64,000 nucleotides of DNA, taken from Actinomadura sp. K4S16. Its GTDB lineage: Bacteria; Actinomycetota; Actinomycetes; Streptosporangiales; Streptosporangiaceae. The translations under genes and the position numbers were made by a program. Under the pieces are notes generated by a model. That model did no database searches. It was not told the origin of the DNA and saw only the letters and a list, made by a program, of their open reading frames with translations. This document shows, in pieces, positions 54,583-64,000 of the stretch. Location of the stretch: positions 525,093 to 589,092 of the forward strand of contig NZ_BDDE01000011.1 of assembly GCF_008327685.1 (NCBI RefSeq), in the 5' to 3' direction. The first letter of the stretch is position 1. Each line of letters starts with the position of its first letter.

Positions 54583-54600
54583 ATCCCCATTGGGGATTTT
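54583..54600 (+). terminator. Hairpin with U tract after the ABCG-type transporter gene
   Basis: ATCCCC and GGGGAT form a 6-bp stem with loop ATT, followed by TTTT. It lies 46 bp after the stop codon and 46 bp before the next gene. Confidence 0.6.
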
Positions 54601-54645
54601 GGACCGTTTAGTGAGGAATGCGGCTTATGTAGGCGGGGGAGATTT

Positions 54646-56058
54646 GTGAGAATTTCATCCGGTTTCCGCGCCGAGCTCATGCCCGGCTACGCGGAGACGC
54701 GGCGGCTGGACGAGCTGCGGGCCGCCGAGTACGGCCACCTGGACGGGCACACGTACCTGGACTACACCGGCTCCGGCGTCGCCGCCGCCGCCCAGATCCG
54801 CGCGCACGCCGAGCGCCTCGCCGGGCGCTGCTACGGCAACCCGCACTCGGAGAACCCCACCTCCAGCGCCTCCACCGCGCTCGTCGAAGGGGCGCGGCGG
54901 GCCGTCCTGGAGTTCTTCAACGCCTCCCCCGAGGAGTACGCGGTGGTGTTCACCCACAACGCCACCGGAGCGTGCCGCCTCGTCGGGGAGGCCTACCCGT
55001 TCGGGCGCGGCCGGCGGCTCGTCCTCACCGGCGACAACCACAACTCGGTGAACGGGATCAGGGAGTTCGCGAAGGCGCGCGGCGCCGAGGTCGCCCACGT
55101 GCCCGTCCGCGGGCCCGACCTGCGCGTCCGCGAGGCCGAGCTCGCCGCGGCGCTGCGCGGCGGCGGCGGGCTGCTGGCGTTCCCCGCGCAGAGCAACTTC
55201 AGCGGCGTCCAGCACCCGCTGGGCTGGGTCGACCTCGCCCACGCGCACGGCTGCGACGTGCTCCTGGACGCGGCCGCGTTCGCGCCCGCCAACCGCCTCG
55301 ACCTGAGCCGGGTCCGGGCCGACTTCGTCCCCGTGAGCTGGTACAAGGTGTTCGGGTACCCGACCGGCGTGGGCGGCCTGGTCGCCCGCCGGGAGGCGCT
55401 GGCCCGGCTGCGCCGCCCCTGGTTCGCGGGCGGGACGATCCAGGCGGTCAGCGCGCTCGGCGGCTGGCACGTCCCCGCGCCCGACGAGACGGCGTTCGAG
55501 GACGGCACCCTGAACTTCCTGTCCATCCCGGACGTGGAGTTCGGCATCCACTGGATCGAGGACATCGGCATCGACCTCGTCCACCGCCGCGTCGGGTGCC
55601 TGACGGCGCTCCTTCTGCGCCGGCTCGCCGAGCTGCGCCACGCCGACGGCTCCCCCGTGATCCGGGTGTACGGGCCGGAGGACGGCGACCGGCGCGGCGG
55701 CACCGTCTCGTTCAACGTGCTCGACCGGCGCGGCGCGGTCGTGGACGAGCGGATCGTCGCCCGCGACACCGCCGCCGCCGGCATCTCGGTCCGCACGGGA
55801 TGCTTCTGCAACCCCGGCGCCGGCGAGGCCGCCTTCGGCATCCCCGAGCCCGCCCTGCGGAGCGCCGCGCACCGGCGGACGCGGACCCTCGACGACTACC
55901 TCGACGTGCTCGGGCTGCCGAGCGGCGGCGCGGTCAGGGCGTCCCTCGGCCTCGTGTCCAACGCCGCCGACGTCGAGCGCCTCGCCGGGTTCCTCGGCGC
56001 CGCCTACGCCGACCGGGAGCCCGACCGGGCCGGGCTCAGGCCCCGCGAGCGGTGCTGA
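54646..56058 (+). CDS. Class V aminotransferase-fold PLP enzyme (MoCo sulfurase/cysteine desulfurase-like)
   Basis: 470 residues. The pattern YLDYTGSGVAAAAQIRAHAERL ... GNPHSENPTSSASTALVEGARRAVLEFFNAS is that of molybdenum cofactor sulfurase N-terminal domains. The PLP lysine is Lys234 in VPVSWYKVFGYPTGVGG. GCFCNPGAGE gives a Cys in the region of the catalytic loop. No C-terminal MOSC domain. It may supply sulfur from cysteine, possibly to a molybdenum cofactor, but a role in a small-molecule pathway cannot be excluded. GGGGGAG precedes the GTG. Confidence 0.8.
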   Translation: MRISSGFRAELMPGYAETRRLDELRAAEYGHLDGHTYLDYTGSGVAAAAQIRAHAERLAGRCYGNPHSENPTSSASTALVEGARRAVLEFFNASPEEYAVVFTHNATGACRLVGEAYPFGRGRRLVLTGDNHNSVNGIREFAKARGAEVAHVPVRGPDLRVREAELAAALRGGGGLLAFPAQSNFSGVQHPLGWVDLAHAHGCDVLLDAAAFAPANRLDLSRVRADFVPVSWYKVFGYPTGVGGLVARREALARLRRPWFAGGTIQAVSALGGWHVPAPDETAFEDGTLNFLSIPDVEFGIHWIEDIGIDLVHRRVGCLTALLLRRLAELRHADGSPVIRVYGPEDGDRRGGTVSFNVLDRRGAVVDERIVARDTAAAGISVRTGCFCNPGAGEAAFGIPEPALRSAAHRRTRTLDDYLDVLGLPSGGAVRASLGLVSNAADVERLAGFLGAAYADREPDRAGLRPRERC

Positions 56059-56065
56059 GGGCCGG

Positions 56066-58564
56066 TCAGGAGCCCGCGCTCTCGACGACGGCGGCCCAGT
56101 CGGCCAGGAGCGCCTGCGCGGCGTCGGCGTCCGGCCCCTCGGCCCACAGGTGCGTCACGGCCTCCGCCGGGTCGGGCAGGACGAGGACCCAGCGGCCGTC
56201 GCCCTCGACCACGCGGACGCCGTCGGTGGTGTCGATCGTCCGGCCCGCCGCCGCCTCCACGACATGGCGCATCACGCTGCCCTTGGCCGCCCACGGCGTC
56301 GGGACGGAGCGGCGCAGCAGGTGCGCGTCGGGGATGCGGCGGTCGATCTGCGACAGCGTCAGCCGCGTCCGCGCGACCAGCCCGACGAGCCGGACGAACG
56401 CCGCGATCCCGTCCACGGTGCCGCTGAACTCGGGCATCAGGAACCCGCCGCGCCCGTCCCCCGCGAAGACCACGCTCGGCTGCGCGGCCGCCTTGGTCAG
56501 CACGTCCTGGGACGTGGAGGTCCACTCGACCTGCACGCCGTGGAACCGGCACACCTGCTCGGCGACCCGCGTCGTCGTCACCGGCAGCGCCACCTTGCCG
56601 CCGCGCCGCTCGGCCGCGACCAGGTCCAGCATCACCAGCAGGGCCCGGTCGTCGCCGACCAGCTCGCCGTTCTCGTCCACCAGGGAGATCCGCTCCCCCA
56701 CCGGGTCGAACCGGACGCCGAACGCGGCCCGCGACGACGACACCAGCTCGCCGAGCCGCTCGAGGTCGCGCATCCGCTCGGCGAGCGTCTCGGTCGGGTT
56801 GGCCTCGTCCAGGCCGGCGTTGCGGGTGAGGACCTCCACGCCGACCTTGCCGAGCAGGTTCGGCAGGACGAGCGAGGCCACCCCGCCCGCGCAGTCCAGG
56901 ACGATCTTCAGCCCCGCCTCGCGGACGCCGCGGATGTCGACGCGGCGCAGCAGGTCGCGGGTGTAGGTCTCCACGACGCGCGGCGGGTAGGTCAGCTCGG
57001 CGATCTCGCCGGGGAACGCGCGGCGGTACTCCTGCCGGCCGAAGACGCGCTCCAGCTTGCGCTGCGCGCCCTGGGAGAGGTCGGCGCCGTCCGCGTCGAG
57101 GAACAGGATGTCGACGCCCTGCGGGTCGCCGAGGGTGGTGCGGATGTAGATGCCGCCGACGCTGTCCTCGCGGCCCGTCTCGAACCGGGCGACGGTCAGC
57201 GGCGTCGCCTCCAGGTCCTGGACGTTGATGGCGCTGGCGGTCAGCGCGCTGTTCACGGCGCGCTTCAGGGTGCGGGCCGCGCGGGAGACGTCCCGCCCGG
57301 TGACGACCGTCGAGCCCTTCTTCAGCGTCGTCGCGTAGGCGCTGGCGAGCCGGACCGCCAGCTCCGGGGTGATCTCGACGTTGACGAGGCCGGACACCCC
57401 GCGCGGCCCGAACAGGTTGCGCTGCCCCCGCGACTCCCAGATCACGCTGGTGTTGACGACGGCGCCGGCCTCGATGGTCTTGAACGGGTACACCTTCACG
57501 CCGCTGGACACGTACGCCTCGGCCTCGATGACGCACTCGTCCCCGATGACGGCGCCCTCCTCCACCCGGGCGCCCGCCATGATGTCGGTGTTCTTGCCGA
57601 CGACGCAGCCGCGCAGATTCGTGGACGGCGCCACGAACACGTTGTCGTGGACGATGGCGCGGTGCAGGAACGCGCCCTCCTTCACCACGACGTTGCTGCC
57701 GAGGACGGTGAACTCGCGCAACTCGACGCCCGCCTCGACCTTCGCGTAGTCACCGATGTAGAGCGGGCCCTTGAGGACGGCCTCGGCGTCCACCTCCGCG
57801 CCCTCGGCGACCCACACGCCCGGCGACACCTCGAAGCCGTCGAGGTCGATGCCGACCTGCCCGGACAGCATGTCCGCCTGGGCTTTGAGGTAGCTCTCGT
57901 GGGTGCCGACGTCCTCCCAGTAGCAGTCGGCCACGTACCCGAACAGGCGGGCGCCCTCGGCGAGGAGCTTCGGGAAGACGTCCCCGGACCAGTCGACCGG
58001 CTCGCCCTCCGCGACGTGCTCCAGGACCTCGGGCTCCATCACGTAGATGCCTGTGTTGACGGTGTCGGAGAACACCTGGCCCCAGGTGGGCTTCTCCAGG
58101 AACCGCTGCACGCGGCCCTCGTCGTCCACGATGATGATCCCGAACTCCAGGGGGTTCGGGACGCGCTTCAGGCCGATGGTGACGAGGGCGTCGTTCTCCT
58201 CGTGGAACCGCACCATGTCGGTCAGGTCGATGTCGGTGAGCGCGTCCCCGGAGATCACCAGGAAGCGGTCGTCGCGCAGCGCCTCCTCGGCGTTCTTGAC
58301 GCTGCCCGCGGTGCCGAGCGGCACCTCCTCGGTCGCGTAGCTCAGCGCCATGCCGAGCTCCTCGCCGTCGCCGAAGTAGTTGCGGATCAGCGCGGCCAGG
58401 AACTGCACGGTGACGACGGTCTCGCTGAACCCGTGCTTCTTCAGCAGCCGCAGCACGTGCTCCATGATCGGCCGGTTGACGAGCGGCAGCAGCGGTTTGG
58501 GCTGGTTGGCGGTCATCGGACGCAGCCGCGTCCCCTCGCCTCCCGCCATCACGACGGCCTTCAT
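56066..58564 (-). CDS. NDP-sugar pyrophosphorylase / degenerate phosphomannomutase fusion
   Basis: 832 residues. Residues 1-235 form a nucleotidyltransferase (KAVVMAGGEGTRLRPMTANQPKPLLPLVN). Residues about 245-375 are left-handed beta-helix hexapeptide repeats. Residues about 380-832 have the phosphoglucomutase fold, but the active-site Ser loop TASHNP is replaced by GREDSVGGI, the metal loop reads FDPVGERIS rather than DxDxDR, and no GEXSGH is visible. So the mutase half is probably inactive. It joins a sugar phosphate to a nucleotide (GDP-mannose-type synthesis is inferred). Its ATG overlaps the pgsA stop in ATGA. Confidence 0.88.
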   Translation of the reverse strand: MKAVVMAGGEGTRLRPMTANQPKPLLPLVNRPIMEHVLRLLKKHGFSETVVTVQFLAALIRNYFGDGEELGMALSYATEEVPLGTAGSVKNAEEALRDDRFLVISGDALTDIDLTDMVRFHEENDALVTIGLKRVPNPLEFGIIIVDDEGRVQRFLEKPTWGQVFSDTVNTGIYVMEPEVLEHVAEGEPVDWSGDVFPKLLAEGARLFGYVADCYWEDVGTHESYLKAQADMLSGQVGIDLDGFEVSPGVWVAEGAEVDAEAVLKGPLYIGDYAKVEAGVELREFTVLGSNVVVKEGAFLHRAIVHDNVFVAPSTNLRGCVVGKNTDIMAGARVEEGAVIGDECVIEAEAYVSSGVKVYPFKTIEAGAVVNTSVIWESRGQRNLFGPRGVSGLVNVEITPELAVRLASAYATTLKKGSTVVTGRDVSRAARTLKRAVNSALTASAINVQDLEATPLTVARFETGREDSVGGIYIRTTLGDPQGVDILFLDADGADLSQGAQRKLERVFGRQEYRRAFPGEIAELTYPPRVVETYTRDLLRRVDIRGVREAGLKIVLDCAGGVASLVLPNLLGKVGVEVLTRNAGLDEANPTETLAERMRDLERLGELVSSSRAAFGVRFDPVGERISLVDENGELVGDDRALLVMLDLVAAERRGGKVALPVTTTRVAEQVCRFHGVQVEWTSTSQDVLTKAAAQPSVVFAGDGRGGFLMPEFSGTVDGIAAFVRLVGLVARTRLTLSQIDRRIPDAHLLRRSVPTPWAAKGSVMRHVVEAAAGRTIDTTDGVRVVEGDGRWVLVLPDPAEAVTHLWAEGPDADAAQALLADWAAVVESAGS

Positions 58565-59232
58565 CGGGGGGTCTCAGCTCCCTTCTGGTCACCGGCGGGC
58601 GGTCCCGCGCCCGGACCGTCCGTCTCGGGCGGGGCGCCCGGGGGCGGCGCTCCGCGGCCGGCCAGCACCAGTTGCCGCGTCTGCGCCCAGTACAGGACGG
58701 CCGCCCACCAGTACAGGCCCGTGCCCCAGCCGGCGAAGGCCCACCCGATGACCCTCGCCGCGGTGGCCGCGCCCCCGTCGTGGTCGCCGAGCAGCAGCAG
58801 CGGGAAGGAGTACAGCAGGCACATCGTCGCCGCCTTGCCGATGAAGTGGACCGGCAGCGTGGGGCCGTAGCCGAGCCGCCGCATGATCGGCGCGATCGGC
58901 AGGATCGACACCTCGCGGGCGACGAGCACCAGCACCAGCCACAGCGGGATGATGTCGCGGATGGTGAGCCCGACGAGCGTGGCCAGGATGTAGAGGCGGT
59001 CGGCGGCCGGGTCGAGCACGGTGCCGAGCCTGCTCGTCTGGTTCAGCGCGCGTGCGAGCTTCCCGTCCAGCCAGTCCGACAGGCCCGCGAACACCAGCAG
59101 GCCGAGCGCCCACCAGTCCGCCTCGGCCAGCACGAGCCACAGGAACAGCGGGACGCCCAGGAGCCGGGCGAGGCTCAGGATGTTGGGCACCGTGAAGATC
59201 CGGTCCTGCGGGGCCTCCTGCAAAGTGCTCAC
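58561..59232 (-). CDS. CDP-alcohol phosphatidyltransferase (Rv1822/PgsA2-like)
   Basis: 223 residues with about five helices. The CDP-OH-P signature D-x2-DG-x2-AR-x8-G-x3-D-x3-D is present as Asp53, Asp56, Asp74, Asp78 (DWLDGKLAR ... GTVLDPAADR). The family makes phosphatidylglycerol phosphate, cardiolipin or other phospholipids at the membrane. The C-terminus is Pro/Gly-rich. It is coupled to the pyrophosphorylase gene. GTG start with GGGGAGG 12 nt upstream. Confidence 0.9.
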   Translation of the reverse strand: MSTLQEAPQDRIFTVPNILSLARLLGVPLFLWLVLAEADWWALGLLVFAGLSDWLDGKLARALNQTSRLGTVLDPAADRLYILATLVGLTIRDIIPLWLVLVLVAREVSILPIAPIMRRLGYGPTLPVHFIGKAATMCLLYSFPLLLLGDHDGGAATAARVIGWAFAGWGTGLYWWAAVLYWAQTRQLVLAGRGAPPPGAPPETDGPGAGPPAGDQKGAETPR

Positions 59233-59367
59233 CGACCCGTTCGCCTCCCCTGGTCCCCTTGATCCTGACCCTATCCGTAAGGGGTGGAAAGCCCCCCGGC
59301 GGCGTCCGGGTCGGAGTCGGGAGGGTCCCGGCGAACGTGCGCTACCGGATTCCCGCCGGGGCTCGCG

Positions 59368-60534
59368 TCACGCCCGGTGCGGCGCCGCGGCGTCCGCGAG
59401 CGGCAGGACGGCCGTGACGACGAACCCGCCGGACTCGCCCGGCCCCGCGTCCAACGTCCCGCCTACGCTGCGCGCCCTCTCGATCATGCCGAGGATCCCG
59501 AAGCCCTCGGGCGGGGCGCCGGACGGGCCCCTGCCGTCGTCCGCGACCCGGACGACGAGCCCCGCGCCGTCCCGCTCCAGGCTCACCGTCGCGCGCTTCG
59601 CGGCGGCGTGCTTGACAACGTTGGTCAGGGCCTCCTGGACGATCCGGTACGCCGCGACGCCCGTCTCCGGCGGCAGCGTCCCGACGTCCCCGTCCCGGAG
59701 GTCGACGTCCACGCCGCCGCCGCGCGCCGCGCGCACGAGGTCGCCGATTCCGTGCGGGCCCGGCAGCGTCGAGGGGGCGCCCACGTCCGTGCCGCGCAGG
59801 ACCTGGAGGGTGCCGCGCAGCTCGGTCCTGGCGTCCCGGCAGGTCGAGGCGATGGACGCGAGCGCGTCGGCCAGCTCGTCCCGGTCGAGGGGCCGGTCCC
59901 CGCGCACGAGGTGGGCCGCCGCGCCGGCCTGGACGCCGATGAGGGTGATGCTGTGCGCGAGGAGGTCGTGCAGGTCGCGGGCGATCCGCAGGCGCTCCTC
60001 GGCGACCCGCCGCCGCGCCTCCTCCTCCCGCGTCCGCTCGGCGCGCTCGGCCCGCTCGGTGATCGTCGCGAGCCGCGCGCGGTGCACCCGCCGCACCTGG
60101 ACGGCGATCACGACCGACACCACGGCCTCGATGACCGCGATCTGCTCGCGCAGCGAGCCGCCGCCCGCCCGCATCGCCATGCCGACCACGCACACGGCGA
60201 GCAGGGACGCCGCGACGCCGAGCACGACCCGCACCCTGCGCCCGAGCACCGCGTAGGCGAACAGGGCGACGACCTCGGCCGGCACCAGCGCGTGGTGCTG
60301 GTACTGGGCGAGGTGGTAGGGCAGTACCAGGACCACCAGCGCCGCCAGGCCCGAGGCCGGCCGGCGCCGGATCACCGCGAGCGGCACGTGCGCCGCCACC
60401 AGCAGGAGCGCGCCCGGGGCGTCCAGCTCCCGGACGCCCGGCCACAGCACCGCCGCCGCGGTCGCGGCCACCGCCAGCACCGCCGCCGCCGAAGCGTCCT
60501 TCACCGTCGCGTCGACCCGGGGCACCGTCAGCAC
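59368..60534 (-). CDS. Two-component sensor histidine kinase, orphan
   Basis: 388 residues. About five membrane helices in the first 150 residues are followed by a HisKA_3 dimerisation domain with the phosphorylated His in RIARDLHDLLAHSI, and an ATPase domain (EALTNVVKHAAAKRATV, ADDGRGPSGAPPEGFGILGM). No response regulator gene is adjacent. GTG 60534 is chosen for GGGGGAG 9 nt upstream; a GTG at 60552 is also open. The ligand is unknown. Confidence 0.87.
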   Translation of the reverse strand: MLTVPRVDATVKDASAAAVLAVAATAAAVLWPGVRELDAPGALLLVAAHVPLAVIRRRPASGLAALVVLVLPYHLAQYQHHALVPAEVVALFAYAVLGRRVRVVLGVAASLLAVCVVGMAMRAGGGSLREQIAVIEAVVSVVIAVQVRRVHRARLATITERAERAERTREEEARRRVAEERLRIARDLHDLLAHSITLIGVQAGAAAHLVRGDRPLDRDELADALASIASTCRDARTELRGTLQVLRGTDVGAPSTLPGPHGIGDLVRAARGGGVDVDLRDGDVGTLPPETGVAAYRIVQEALTNVVKHAAAKRATVSLERDGAGLVVRVADDGRGPSGAPPEGFGILGMIERARSVGGTLDAGPGESGGFVVTAVLPLADAAAPHRA

Positions 60535-60669
60535 GCGATCATTCTCCCCCACGTGCGCGCGACCCGCGCAGCGGTCCTCGCCCGCGCGGACGATCTTTCG
60601 CGCCGGGCCCCGTGCGGCGCCGCGGGGCCGCCCTATAGTTCTGCAAACCCCGTCACGAAGGGCCGACAG

Positions 60670-61704
60670 TTGTCCGTCCCCCCGCCCGCCGTCCCCCCGC
60701 CCGGACTACGGATCACGCTCGGCGCGCGAGCGTACCGCCGGCCGCTCGGCCTCCTGCTCGCCGCGCTCGCGGTCGGCGCCGCCGCCCTGCCGGCGGCCCG
60801 CTCCGGCCTCGGGTCCTGGGAGCCGGAGAGTGCCCGCGGGGCCCTGCTGCTGTGCGGCGGCGGCTGCCTTCTGGCCTCCCTCGCCGCCGTCCTCTGGGCC
60901 GTCCGCCTCCACCTGACCCGCCTCGTCGTCACCATCGACGCGGAGGGTGTGGTTCTCCGCCGAAGCGGGCGGGAGGCGCGCGTCCCGGCCGGAGCGGTGG
61001 ACGCGGTGGGGATCAGGTGGCCGGTAAGCGACCCCGTGTGGACGCTCTGGCTCGACCCGGAGCGGGCGCCGGGCGTCGAGGCCGTCGCCCCGGTGGACGG
61101 GAAGGCGGTCGCCCTGCTCAGGGACCGGACGCTCCCCTCCGGATGGCTCCAAGCCGTGCGGACCGCGACCGCCGAGACCCTCGGCGCGGCCTGGCGCGTC
61201 GTCGACGACGAGGGCGAGGAGGTCCCGCCGCCCGCGGCCGGCGCCCTGTCCCGTGCCCCGCAGATCGCCGTGGACGGCAGGGGCCGGTACCGCGACCGGG
61301 ACGGCGGCGCGGTCCTCGCCGTGGCCTGCCGGCGGCGCGGCCGGAGGACCGTCGTGCTGCGCGACCCCCACGCCGCCGCGCTGCTGGTGGTCCGGGGCCC
61401 CTCCCGGTTGCCGGGCCGCGACCGCGTGCGCGTCCTCGACCCCGCCGGGCGCACCCTCGGGTTCCTGCGCGGCCCGCGCGAGCCGTCCTTCCACACCGCC
61501 GGCGGGATGCTCCTCGGCAGCACGCGCGAGACCGGCGGCGGCCTCGTCGTCACCGGCATCGACGGCCGGCGCTCGGCCGCGCTGGGCACCGGCGGCGAGG
61601 GCGACCGAGACGAGGTCCGGCTGGAGCGGTCGCCGTCCGCCCCGGACCCGCTCCGCACCCTGGCCCTCGCGCTGCCGGTCGCGTTCCGCCCGGGCCGCCG
61701 CTAG
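60670..61704 (+). CDS. Hypothetical membrane protein with two helices, 344 residues
   Basis: Not recognised. Two hydrophobic helices lie at residues about 24-46 and 56-76 (GLLLAALAVGAAALPAARSG, GALLLCGGGCLLASLAAVLW), then a soluble part of about 270 residues with beta-strand character (LVVTIDAEGVVLRRSGREARVPAGAVDAVGIRW, later RVRVLDPAGRTLGFLRG). TTG start after GAAGGG; strong -10 TATAGT at 60634-60639 puts the start of transcription near 60646. It diverges from the sensor kinase. Confidence 0.7.
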   Translation: MSVPPPAVPPPGLRITLGARAYRRPLGLLLAALAVGAAALPAARSGLGSWEPESARGALLLCGGGCLLASLAAVLWAVRLHLTRLVVTIDAEGVVLRRSGREARVPAGAVDAVGIRWPVSDPVWTLWLDPERAPGVEAVAPVDGKAVALLRDRTLPSGWLQAVRTATAETLGAAWRVVDDEGEEVPPPAAGALSRAPQIAVDGRGRYRDRDGGAVLAVACRRRGRRTVVLRDPHAAALLVVRGPSRLPGRDRVRVLDPAGRTLGFLRGPREPSFHTAGGMLLGSTRETGGGLVVTGIDGRRSAALGTGGEGDRDEVRLERSPSAPDPLRTLALALPVAFRPGRR

Positions 61705-61722
61705 CCGGGCGGCCGGAGCCGG

Positions 61723-62127
61723 TCAGATGACGGGCTTGACGTCCAGGATGGGCGTCCCGTCCACGGCCTCCATGTCGCGGACGCGCAGCCGCCGCCCGCT
61801 GACCTGGAGGATCTCGACCGGATGCAGGCCGACCGGATTCGGCCGGTCCGGCGAGCGGGTCGCGAACACGCCGGTCTCGGGGTTGGCCGGGTCGTTGCGC
61901 GGCCGCGTCCGCAGGACCTCGCGCGACGCCTGGTGCAGCCAGGTGAGCACGATGATCCGGTCGCCGGGGCGGAGCCCGTCGAGGGCGGCGCGGTAGGCCG
62001 GTTCGAAGACCAGCCAGGCCTCGGGGGCGCCTTCGGTGCCCTGCTTCGGCGCCGCCGCGCGGTCGGTGAGCGGCGAGGAGACGTGCCCGACCGGTGTGAG
62101 CGTGACTTCCCTGTCGACGTGGGACAT
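61723..62127 (-). CDS. tRNA (N6-threonylcarbamoyladenosine(37)-N6)-methyltransferase, TrmO/TsaA family
   Basis: 134 residues of the SAM-dependent TrmO/VirR fold. The signature region is ETGVFATRSPDRPNPVGLHPVEILQVSGRRLRVRDMEAVDGTPILDVKP. TrmO methylates t6A37 in tRNA-Thr. It is shorter than Escherichia coli TrmO and lacks its C-terminal part, so another substrate is possible. GGAAG lies upstream of the ATG. It converges with the 344-residue membrane protein gene (18-bp gap). Confidence 0.85.
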   Translation of the reverse strand: MSHVDREVTLTPVGHVSSPLTDRAAAPKQGTEGAPEAWLVFEPAYRAALDGLRPGDRIIVLTWLHQASREVLRTRPRNDPANPETGVFATRSPDRPNPVGLHPVEILQVSGRRLRVRDMEAVDGTPILDVKPVI

Positions 62128-62225
62128 GCCGCGATCTTCCCAGAGGCTCCGCGCGGGCGCGTTCTACCCCGCGGACGGCGGTTGCGGCAACGGGGGCGGC
62201 GCGGGTTAACGTCGGGGACGACAGA

Positions 62226-64000
<1,775 letters not shown>

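Overview
The window is chromosomal DNA of a very G+C-rich actinobacterium, with third codon positions almost always G or C. Several gene families point to an actinomycete near Thermomonosporaceae/Streptosporangiales (Actinomadura-like): a DUF5999 protein, an F420-dependent PPOX-fold oxidoreductase, a mycothiol-type DinB enzyme, an HrdB-like sigma factor, and mycobacterial-style synteny around gcvP. The lineage is an inference from gene content. I saw no tRNA, rRNA, CRISPR array, insertion sequence or phage gene. Most of the window looks like core chromosome, with one short stretch (about 50.8-56.1 kb) that looks like an accessory insertion.

1-13.5 kb holds a radical SAM C-terminus, a flavodoxin-fold quinone reductase divergent from a GlxA-type regulator, an HtrA-like protease, GNAT and SDR enzymes, a spermidine-synthase-like protein, BioY, isochorismate synthase (menF), a WYL regulator, a Fic protein, Nei1-type glycosylase, a fatty acid desaturase and a tyrosine phosphatase. 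13.8-18.9 kb is the menaquinone block menC-menD / menB / menE. The perfect palindrome TTTGAAC-N2-GTTCAAA lies in the menF promoter, and a close match lies between menB and menE, which suggests a shared men regulon. 18.9-24.2 kb holds a CDF metal transporter, the HrdB-like sigma factor, and a DrrAB-type ABC exporter divergent from a MarR regulator.

24.1-32.1 kb is a nitrate assimilation locus: a CbiX-like chelatase, a HemD-winged-helix regulator of the NnaR type, nirD, an assimilatory nitrate reductase, a NUDIX protein, a small Cys/His protein and a NarK transporter. Two GlnR-like boxes, each with pentamers on an 11-bp period, precede nirD and the nitrate reductase. nirB is absent. 32-39 kb holds a hypothetical protein, a TetR regulator, the lutABC L-lactate operon with 4-bp ATGA overlaps, DUF5999, a hydrolase, an F420 enzyme and a TPR protein.

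39.5-59.2 kb follows the Mycobacterium tuberculosis Rv1832-Rv1822 order on the minus strand: gcvP (behind a tandem glycine riboswitch), MerR, DUF151, MerR, FHA/GarA-like, DUF881, small basic protein, DUF881, then an NDP-sugar pyrophosphorylase/PGM fusion and pgsA2. gcvH is missing from its usual place. A five-gene insertion (LysE, MocR, ABCG-type exporter, class V aminotransferase and their spacers) splits this block. The plus-strand flippase-like gene beside gcvP encodes a kinase-like domain with degraded catalytic motifs. 59.3-64 kb holds an orphan sensor kinase, a membrane hypothetical, TrmO, and a TPP riboswitch in front of thiC, which runs off the window end.
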